From: Rhabdophis nuchalis
Lineage: Eukaryota; Chordata; Lepidosauria; Squamata; Natricidae
Assembly: GCA_039707465.1 (NCBI GenBank)
Contig: CM077643.1
Coordinates: forward strand, 319,181,919-319,245,918
Direction: 5' to 3'
Length of the DNA stretch: 64,000 nucleotides
A program made the translations under genes and the position numbers. The notes under the pieces are model-generated. The model saw nothing but the letters and a program-made list of their open reading frames with translations, had not been told where the DNA came from and ran no database searches. Positions 55,413 through 64,000 of the stretch are shown here, in pieces (position 1 is the first letter of the stretch; every line of letters starts with the position of its first letter).

Positions 55413-56260
55413 TTTAAGAAAGGCCCAGATATTTTTCTTTTCTTTTCCAAGCATGAGGAGGCATGGAGCAGGCAATTGGAATTGGCTTAAATTTAAATGT
55501 ATCAAGAAGCCAGAACACAACGCTCCTACGAAGAGCTATATAATGACCGGATTAGCAAATTCATAAACTTTGTAGCCACTGTTTATTTATTTTTTAATGG
55601 TATAAGCAGCACTTACATCTTACATCCTTCCTCCATGTGCATATAAGATAAAATAAGCCTCTTAATGAAGAGGAGCGGAAGGAGAGCAGAAAAAACCTTG
55701 CAAGGACCAGAATGTGGATTCTCCTCCAAGCCTGGCGATGGGTGCTCTAGCTGACAGCTTATTTGTTATTACTTTAAATGCAATCTATTGGCATTAAGCA
55801 CAGCGAGAAATCTAGTTAAACTGCTATGGTGACATTTAAAAATGATGCCTCTCAAATAGGCTTTTAATCTCTTTCTAATAAGAAAGTTAGCTGCTAAACG
55901 CCACGTTTAATAGTTATGTAATAAGTACATATCTGTAACACTGCTAATTGTTGGTGGGCAATGTCTTAGTGCTTGGTGTTTAATTAAATTATAAAGCACT
56001 TGAAAAAAGACGATCCCTATAGCTTTACACTGGTTTAGGATATTTGGAGTGGCCCTTAGTCTAATATTTTTGAAAAGTCTCCCTGATTGGGAGAGAACAA
56101 GATAAGTTGCTGGACCTTTTAAAAAAAAAAGAGAAATACCCTGTTTACTGAGATGTTATCTTGGGATACGGTACATTGGTGAAGGTTCCCCTCTATATAT
56201 TATTTTTGTCTTTAAGAATGCTGTGGCACAGAGTCCCTTTATTGGCACCAACTGTGCTCT
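55412..56260. other. Single-copy AT-rich stretch
   Basis: Repeat-free. The part 55760-56000 contains ttaattaaattataaagc and other TAAT cores and is a candidate conserved non-coding element by composition only. Confidence 0.4.
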
Positions 56261-56261
56261 C

Positions 56262-56684
56262 AATTTATTTTTTATTTTATTTTATTAAATTTATACCCCG
56301 CCCTTCTCCTTGTTAGGACCCAGGGCGGCGCACAGGCATTATTTAAGAACACAAAATACAATAAATATCTATTAAAATGTATTAAATTAATAAACCCGTG
56401 CTAAAACCCAATATTAAAACCCTTGCCAATTATAAATTATTTTCGTAAAAAGTCAGAAATGGGGGCTATCCTAGGCCGGCTTGTTGGAATAAATACGTCT
56501 TAAGACGTTGGCGGAAGAGGCGGAGGTCCGAGATAGTACGGAGGTCGGGGGGTAGGTCGTTCCAGAGGGCCGGGCCCGCCACAGAGAAGGCCCTTCCCCT
56601 GGGTGTCGCCAACCGGCATTGCCCCGTCGACGGCACCCGAAGAAGACCCTCTCTGTGGGAGCGGATCGGACGAAGGGATGTATG
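56262..56684 (-). mobile_element. 5'-truncated L2/CR1-group LINE
   Basis: On the minus strand 56684-56466 encodes SLRPIRSHREGLLRVPS, then PALWNDLPPDLRTISDLRLF and LKTYLFQQAGLG. The 3' UTR (gagaagggcggggtataaat) and AAAT-rich tail follow to 56262. Its 5' edge coincides exactly with the end of the LTR-like sequence. Confidence 0.85.
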
Positions 56685-57234
56685 AAATTTCCCTTTCACT
56701 CTCCGGCCTGGAGAAAAGGTCTTCCACAAACTGCAGCCCAAATGCTGTAAGCAGAATGATTGCAATCAATCACTCCAGCAGGGGAAGATACGGAGTCCCA
56801 GGAGGGAAGAACAATTCTAGCAAGATGAGATAAAGACACAGAAAGTCGTAAATACTTCAAACAGTCGGGTGGAATGCCAGGCCACAACTCTACACTAGGT
56901 GAACTCAGCATTTGTTCCCCACAAATGCCCCTTCCAACTGCCTCTCCTTTAAACTCCATCCCCAGGTGTGCCTTGTGAAGGGAATTGGGGTCCTTTCATT
57001 CCTCGTAAGCCATGCAACCCCATTGTTCTCTTCTGCATTCCTCCCTGTGCTCTCTAGGATGAGGAGGGGATGGGCCTTGGTCTTCATCTGAACCCCCTCT
57101 CCCCTGTTCTACCTCTCCCCTGCTCTGCCCTTCCCCAGTTTCCTCCAAAGCCAATGGAGCCACTCTCCTATTCTCTGTCAGATTTTCATCTTCCATCTCA
57201 GAGTCAGGCTCCGAGGGGGGGGGGCATGACAAAT
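56685..57234 (-). mobile_element. Probable solo LTR
   Basis: Read on the minus strand it starts tgtcatgccccccc and ends gggaaatttca, giving TG...CA termini over about 550 bp. It holds no retroviral or gypsy-type domain. It abuts LINE sequence on one side (tacatccctt continues the LINE) and no target duplication was found, so the boundary and class are uncertain. The open frame across it (57232-56996, acidic) has no known domain. Confidence 0.5.
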
Positions 57235-57400
57235 GGATTGTGATGAGTATTGAATCAAATCTGCCAATTTCTTATATAGACTTATTTTTAAAGACATACA
57301 AACCTTATCATAAGATGAATGATATTTTAAAATATGCTTTATTACATTACATCTATATAAATAAAAATGTAACAAGAGTTTGTTCAAAACCGCTAATCTT

Positions 57401-60300
57401 TGACTTCCGGGTTGAGCGTTGGCTGTCGCAGACAGGCTTTTACGAGCTTGTCAATCCAGCTGCCTGTTAGAGGCGTTTTTATAAGATCGTAAATGTCTCG
57501 GATACTCATAAATCCTTAGGAATTTATGGGTGAACTCACGCTGTCGGGTTGAGCCTCTTGTGTAACTCTCCAGAAGGTATACAGCCTCTGGAGAGCTAGC
57601 AAGAAGAGCCCCCCCCTTTTCAGCGCTTTAGTTCCAGGCGGCTGTATTCCTTCGCATTCGTGAAGCTAGACGGCCGTTATCAACTCTTTAAAATATGTTC
57701 CAGGCAATCCATCAAGAAAGACTATATTTCAAGCCTTCGTACCTCAAAGGAAACTAAAACGCAAGTAATTAAAGTTTGTGGTATATCTCTTAGAACAAAG
57801 GATTCAAGATGGCGTTAACTACCAGATGAATGAAACGAAACTTAGTTGCCTTGTCTAATTATTGATTTGTGGATTTTGGTCTCTGCTTAACCCCTGGCTG
57901 ATAGCGGACAGCTGTATGCGGAAAGGGGGAGCAAGCTATAATTACTGACTTATTTTGATATTTTGAAGAGGTTTTTTTTTTTTTCTCTTCCTGAAAACTT
58001 GGAAAGCTTAAAAGCAAGGCAATGGAATAAACTCGTGTAGTAACTCCCCAGGACTTTAAAGATTTGATGAACTTTATAGTTAATGAAAGCAGAGACCTCA
58101 AAAGAATGATCCAGGAGAAATATGAACAATTAGAAAAAAAAATGTTTGTAATGGCCAAGAGTCTGTCTGAAGTTATCATTAAAATTGATGGGAAAATCGA
58201 ACAGCTGACCTCACAGGTGGAACTTAAAGCAAAGGAAACGGATTTGAAATTGGTGGAAATGGAGGGGAATATGCACAAATTGGACAAAGAGGTTATTATG
58301 TTACAATTTTTTTTAATGGAAAAAGCCATTAGACTGAGAGGATTATCAGAAAATCCTAGAGAAGACTTAAGAAAAGTTTCTGCCGATGCTTTGGCTATAT
58401 TAGTAAAAATGAATCCTGGTGAAATTTATGCTAAGATTGATAAAATTTACAGAGCAAACTCACGTATAGCATTACAAAGGCAACTACCGAGAGATGTTGT
58501 GATATATTTTACTGAGAGAAACCTCAGAAATGATATTCTGCAGAAGTCTTTTCACTCCTCTCTCCACATAGCTGGAAAACGGATTGGTGTCTTTAAGGAA
58601 CTTCCATCAACTATCCTGAAGCTTAGAAGGGATTTTGGTTTTTTGGTGGCAGAGCTGAAGAAAAGAGGGATACAGTACAGGTGGGATGCTCCAATGGGTG
58701 TTATATTCAGATATGAAGGGGCGCGGTATTGTTTGAATACTATAGATAAGGCAAGAGATTTTTATTATGAAATACTGAAGAAAAGTGCAACGCCCCCACG
58801 TATATCTATACCAACACTAGTAGATCTGGATGGTTCAGAACAAGATATTGAGATGGAGCAGAAACAATTTGGAAAAGAGATGGAAGAACATACTCAGTTG
58901 GATTCCCCTGGGCTTTTTTTAAGCCCTACTCTGGAGGAAATGTCGAAGACTGCTATAGGGGGATCTGTTGGAATGCCAATACGTAAATCAGATGAGCAAT
59001 GTGAAGCCAGGTCTAGTACCAGACAAATCCAGAAACCGCAGAAGCAGAGGAGGTCTCAATCTCGGCGAGTTAAGAAAGACAAAAGGATTAAAGGACGAAG
59101 CAATTAATCAATCTAGATAAAAATATACAGATCTCTGCAATGCTGGTCCTCTTGGATGTGGAAACTTTTTCAGGGTTGAAAACTGGAACCGGAGCATTTG
59201 CAGTGGATCTGGTTGTTACCCTATCACGATCTTGGAACTTTATAATCCTGATGAAAAGTCACTCGGGGGTTACCTATGTAAAGGGTTTTTTTCTTGTTAT
59301 TTATGGGGGCAGCTGCTTAAACTGGTATTACAAACAGCTATGGATGGAATGGAAGGAGACCTGAAGAGTTGGACTTATGAACATTGACGCGGAAAGGACT
59401 AATATTATGTTAGTGTTCTGGGAAAAAACTTGGGCCGAACTTTGAAATTTTCTTGCAATCTGCTGTATCCTTCTTGTGATAGGATCTGAAATTTTCCTAT
59501 ACTATTTCTGTTTCCTTTGTGAAGAGAGAAGTAACTTTGCTTTTTTCAAATATTAGAGTAATCTTTACATTTTTTTTTGTGTTGTTAAGTGGGCAATTAA
59601 GCAAATGGAGAGGGGAAAAATAGTAAACCTTTTGAATCAGGAAGGATGTAAACTTGAGCTAGGATATATGGTTTAAGTTTTATAAGTGTTAGGTTATATG
59701 ACATGGTATTTAGATCTTAAGAATTATTTTCTATGTATTTTAATGTTTAACTAAAAGGGGGTGTTTATGTTGAGCTTGTTATAAGGTTTCTAATGGATTG
59801 GTTATATACAGAATAAATATCAGATTAGGAAGTACTATGTAGTTTTTAGCTAAGAATGCTTTGATTGATAGGTGAATAGAGTAAATAATATTTGGGATGC
59901 TTGGAATTATTAGAGTGGTGTATAGCGGAAGTCAGGGGGGTGGGTTTGAATGGGAGGTGGGGGAGGGTTAGGGTGGAGGGCGGGGTAATATATATGTATG
60001 ATTAATCTAGAGAGGGGAATAATGGGATATGCCTTTTTTTTTTTTTTAAAGAGAAATTTATATTATGTTTTTTATATCTTTAATTAACTTAGAAGATGGT
60101 GTTAATGGGATATTAATATACTAAGAGAAACTTATATTGTGTCTGCTGGGAGGCGAGGGGGGTATAATATCTGAATGAGAAACTTATTTTAAGACGGGGT
60201 GAGGGGGGGTATAGTATTTGTATGTGATTTATATTACATGTCGGGGGGGGGGGTAAAAAGGGGGAAAATCTGTGTGAATAAAACTTTTTCAATAAAAAAA
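57401..60300 (+). mobile_element. L1-like ORF1-only element, 2.9 kb
   Basis: It is flanked by an exact 15-bp duplication aaaaccgctaatctt (57386-57400, 60301-60315) and ends with a poly-A tail after aataaaactttttcaata, the hallmarks of L1 target-primed insertion. Parts in order: a 620-bp 5' UTR with a YY1-like caagatggcg (57807-57816), ORF1 (58022-59107), and 1.2 kb of 3' sequence without ORF2. The 3' region has G-rich runs (59933-59985, 60195-60255). It needs ORF2 protein in trans. Confidence 0.85.
58022..59107 (+). pseudogene. L1-type ORF1 protein, 5' nonsense mutation
   Basis: Role as for 2852-3688: trimeric RNA-binding chaperone of the L1 particle. The likely ancestral ATG (58022) is followed two codons later by TAA (58028-58030). 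Reading resumes without stops, with an in-frame ATG at 58067, giving about 346 residues. Residues about 1-80 form a coiled coil (YEQLEKKMF, then KLDKEVIMLQ). About 85-170 is RRM-like (AIRLRGLSENP). About 175-240 is the C-terminal domain (IGVFKELPSTILKLRRDF). A longer Glu/Ser then Lys/Arg-rich tail (QSRRVKKDKRIKGRSN) follows, which the protein at 2852-3688 lacks. Sequence divergence between the two is large, so they belong to different L1 lineages. Whether the downstream ATG is used is unknown. Confidence 0.75.
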
Positions 60301-61236
60301 AAAACCGCTAATCTTCGAAAGTACTGCACCGATCGCTTTCAAGTTTTCACACAACGTTCCTTTCAAATACAGCACCAATGATATATATCATTCATGACCT
60401 TGTGTCAGAGGGGGAGCCGGACCTGGTGGGAATTGCGGAGACCTGGCTGGGCCACGAGGGAGGACTCCCCCTCATTGAAATGTGCCCGCCAGGTTACTGG
60501 GCTTTTCATCAGCCCCGGGCCCTAGGCAGGGGTGGAGGGGTAGCGGTTTTGTTAGGGAAGGTCTTGAGCCGAGAGACACCATTGTGCCACAGACCACAGG
60601 CTATGAGTTCCTCTCCGTGAAGTGGGGCCTAGGGAGGCAGTTGGGCTTGCTGGTTGTATACCTGGCTCCCCGCTATGTAACAGCAGCCCTGCCCGAGCTC
60701 CTTGAGGTGATTGCTACGATGGCAGTTGAGACCCCCAGACTAGTAGTCATGGGGGACTTTAACCTGCCATCGGTTGGCGAATCATCAGAGGTAGCTCGGG
60801 AGTTCATGGCTTCCATGATGGCCATGGACCTGACCCAAGTAATTCAGGGTCCCACACATGAGGGTGGACATACGCCGGATCTAATCTTTGTCTCTGGCCA
60901 ATGGAAGAGTGATCTGGGTATAGGGGATATAGTCATCACACCCCTGTCATGGTCATATCACTCACTTCTCCGGCTCGACTTTCCAATCGCTACACCCCAC
61001 CACGGGGAGGCGGAACTTGAGTCACCTATATGGTTCCGCCCCAGGCGCCTGATGGGCCCTGATAGGTTCCAGATGGCGCTTGGGCCACTTCCTGTGTTCC
61101 TGACCCACGCCCGATGGAGGACCTCGTGGCCGCATGGAATACTACAGCCACGGGAGCCTTGGATCGGGTCGCGCTCTTGCGGCCTCTCTTGCAGCGATGA
61201 ACCACCCTGGCTCCTTGGTTTACCGAGGAGCTAAGG

Positions 61237-63162
61237 GTGATGAAGCGCCACAAGAGATGCCTAGAGAGGAGATGGAGATCCACTCAGTCTGAATCTGACC
61301 GAACACAGGTGAGAGCCCATTTACGGACTTACCTTGTGGCACTGAGAGTGGCCAAACGTCATCATTGTGCCACTCTCATCGCATCCGCAGATAACCGCCC
61401 TGCCGCCCTGTTTAGGGTGACCCGCTCCCTCCTTCAACAGAGGGTGCGGGAAGCCCCTTTACAGGGTAGAGCAGAGGAATTTGGGATTTATCTGCAGGAT
61501 AAAATCTCTCAGATTCAGAGCGAGTTAGTCCCCATCGATAGTGGCCCAGTGGGATGCCTTGAGGCAGATCTTGAGACAGTTTTGTGGGAAGAGTTTGACT
61601 CTGTTACTTCCGAAGATATGGACAGGTTATGTGGGCGACTGCGAGCCACCACATGTTTATTGGACCCGTGTCCCTCCTGGCTTGTACTGGCATCCTGGGA
61701 GGTTACACGAGGCTGGCTCCAGGAGGTTGTCAACACTTCTCTTAGTGAGGGTTTCTTGCCTGCCTCCCTTAAAGAGGCGATGGTGAGACCCCTCCTGAAG
61801 AAGCCCTCTCTGGACCCAGCATTGTTGGTTAATTACCGTCCGGTCTCCAACCTTCACTTTTTGGCGAAGGTTGTAGAGAGTGTGGTGGCACAACAGTTTC
61901 CCCGTCACCTGGAGGAAGTTGATTATCTGGACCCGCGCCAGTCCGGCTTCCGGCCCGGGCACAGCACCGAGACGGCATTGGTCGCGTTGGTGGATGATCT
62001 CTGGAGGGCCAGAGATGGGGGTTGTTCCTCCATCCTGGTCCTATTAGACCTCTCAGCGGCTTTTGATACCATCGACCATGGTATCCTATTGCATCGGCTG
62101 GAGGGGCTGGGGGTGAGGGGCACCGTTTTACGGTGGTTATCCTCCTACCTCTCCGGTCGATCGCAATTTGTGTTGGCAGGAGAGCAGAGGTCGACCTCGA
62201 GAGCCCTCACTTGTGGGGTGCCTCAGGGGTCGGTCCTCTCGCCTTTCCTGTTCAACACATATATAAAGCCGCTGGGCGAGATCATCCGTGGTTTTGGGGT
62301 AGAGTACCACCTCTACGCTGATGACACGCAGCTGTATATATCTACCCCAAACCACCCCAACGATGCCGTAGCGGTGATGTGCCAGTGCCTGGAAGCCGTG
62401 CGGGCCTGGATGGGAAGTAACAGACTCAGACTCAACCTGTCCAAGACCGAGTGGCTGTGGTTCCCGGCATCCCGGTACAACCAGTTGACTCCATCACTGG
62501 CCATAGGGGACGAACACCTTACCCCTGTGGATGGGGCACGCAACTTGGGCATCCTCCTGGATACCCGGCTGTCCATGGAAGATCAAGTGACAGCCGTGGC
62601 CAGGAGGGCATTCTACCAGGTTCGCCTGGTACGCCAGTTGCGTCCCCTACTGGATCGGGATGCCCTTTGCACAGTCACTCATGCCCTCGTGACATCCCGA
62701 CTGGACTACTGCAATTCTCTCTACATGGGGCTCCCCTTGAGGTGCACCCGAAGACTTCAGCTTGTCCAGAATGCAGCCGCGCGAGCAATTATGGGAACCT
62801 CGAGGTTTACCTATGTAACACCGCTCTTTCACGAGCTGCATTGGCTGCCTGTCGTCTTTCGGGTGCGCTTCAAGGTGTTAGTTATCATCTTTAAAGCGCT
62901 CCATGGCACGGGACCTAGCTATCTGCGGGATCGGATTCTGCCCCATACATCCCTGCGGCTGATCCGCTCCCACAGAGAGGGACTTCTTCGGGTGCCGTCC
63001 ACTAGGCAATGCCAGCGGGCGACACCCAGGGGAAGGGCCTTCTCTGTGGCAGGCCCAGCCCTCTGGAACGACCTTCCCCCCGAAATTAGAACAACCACGG
63101 ACCTCCGCTCCTTCCGTCAAAAATTGAAAACACACTTTTTCTGCTTGGCCGTCCTAGGTTAG
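61237..63162 (+). pseudogene. LINE reverse transcriptase, 641-codon open frame
   Basis: The enzyme would copy the LINE RNA at a nicked chromosomal target. Recognisable blocks are NYRPVSNLHFLAKVVE, FRPGHSTETALVALVDD, motif A LLDLSAAFDTIDHGIL (residues about 269-284), GVPQGSVLSPFLFN, and motif C YADD (62314-62325, residues 360-363), followed by the thumb and a C-terminal region ending in LKTHFFCL. All palm aspartates expected for activity are present. The frame begins at a GTG inside the ancestral ORF, not at a true start; the upstream in-frame codon is TGA (61198). It is therefore a fragment of a broken ORF2, although the palm itself is intact. GC content is well above the surroundings, as in the other young copies. 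Confidence 0.85.
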
Positions 63163-63343
63163 TCTTCCGTTTTAACTGGGTTTTTTAGGGGGTATAGTTT
63201 AGTTTTAGTATAGAGGGTTTTTAGCGCAGGGATAATTCATTTAATTCTTATTTTAACTGTTTATGTAGTTTGTATTTGGTTTTTTAATCTCCCTGTGCAC
63301 CGCTCCGAGTCCCTTTGGGGAGAGGAGGCGGTTTATAACTAAA

Positions 63344-63458
<115 letters not shown>

Positions 63459-63614
63459 GATAGATTGTGTAGATGTCACACCTGTGCCAGGTACACGCAA
63501 CAGAAATTGTAAAAAATTGTAAAAAAGGTAGGTAGATGGATACAGAGAGAGCAGTGGGCCACAGGTATTATGTCATCCTTTTATGACATAAGTTATTCTG
63601 TCCATAAGATTCAA

Positions 63615-63790
63615 GGAGAAATACAGTACGTTGGTAGGTAGGCAGCTATAGGGATAGAGAGAGGGAGGGAGAAATGCAGTAGGTAGGTAGGTAGGTAGGT
63701 AGGTAGGTAGGTAGGGGGATAGAGAGGGAGGGAGAATACAGTAGATAGGTAGGTAGAGGGAGAGAAGGAGAAAGGGAGTAGGTAGGTAGG
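63615..63790 (+). repeat. gtag-rich array in the Helitron right arm
   Basis: Repeated (gtag)n and gagagagggaggg with the phrase aaatgcagtaggtagg. It corresponds to 50615-50690 in the other Helitron and resembles 23060-23425. Confidence 0.85.
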
Positions 63791-63909
63791 TTGGGGGTTA
63801 TACGGTGGCTGTGTGTATGTGTTTATGTGTGCAGGTGTAGATCTAGACACAGATTGATTGGCCATTTAACCAGACTAGGCCACAGCAACACATGGCCGGG
63901 AACGGCTAG

Positions 63910-64000
63910 TATAAAATATAAAGGAAAAAATTAAAAGGAAAAAACAGGGGAGAGGGACATGCAAAGAAATAAGGGAAAAAATAAAAGAGAAGAAGAAGAA
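63910..64000. other. Purine-rich flank at the window end
   Basis: An A/G-dominated stretch after the Helitron end. No element is recognised. Confidence 0.5.

Noticed and set aside
56996..57232. An acidic 78-codon frame as a small protein
   Set aside because: It lies within the probable LTR, has no domain, and long frames are expected in this GC-rich sequence.

Overview
The window is squamate reptile DNA, most likely from a snake, and it holds no convincing host protein-coding exon. The evidence is the repeat content. tRNA-derived SINEs of the Sauria type have A and B boxes and a Bov-B-like tail ending near ctttaccttta. There are many 5'-truncated L2/CR1-group LINEs. One LINE 3' end (12310-12696) runs into an ATTCT pentamer array, the configuration described as microsatellite seeding in snakes. 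Other contents are a Penelope-like element with a GIY-YIG endonuclease, rolling-circle Helitrons and more than twenty non-autonomous hAT-type insertions, most with 8-bp target duplications. Almost every long open frame lies in a transposon or a simple repeat.

Layout. 0-5 kb: a LINE tail, a SINE, and a hAT element split by an L1-like ORF1-only element (2565-4560) flanked by two apparently identical 497-bp direct repeats. 5-12 kb: a 135-bp foldback MITE, a hAT MITE carrying a TTTC array, and a second MITE copy (9119-11851) that has swallowed a 2.4-kb L2-like LINE. 12-22 kb: mostly single-copy AT-rich DNA with scattered SINEs and hAT MITEs. 22.8-25.5 kb: a TA-flanked terminal-inverted-repeat element containing a copy of DNA found 3.6 kb upstream, then the Penelope-like fragment. 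25.5-45 kb: single-copy DNA with MITEs, SINEs and LINE 3' ends, including two hAT elements stacked on one 8-bp target at 26.7-27.15 kb. 45-57 kb: nested hAT elements, a CR1 reverse-transcriptase relic, a short Helitron and a probable solo LTR. 57.35-63.9 kb: a Helitron that has received a 2.9-kb ORF1-only L1 element and a roughly 3-kb L2-like LINE.

The elements interact only as parasites and hosts. Autonomous lineages (L1, L2/CR1, Bov-B, hAT, Helitron, Penelope) supply machinery that the short copies would have used in trans. Nesting gives relative ages: the Helitron is older than the L1 and L2 copies inside it, and the hAT MITE at 9.1 kb is older than its LINE. The points most worth checking are the 497-bp duplication around the ORF1-only element, the existence of two different ORF1-only L1 elements with a shared 3' end, the three-deep Helitron nest, the thrice-used target gcctagtg, and the chimeric copy at 22.84-23.02 kb. 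No prokaryotic-style system, CRISPR array or new enzyme pathway was seen.
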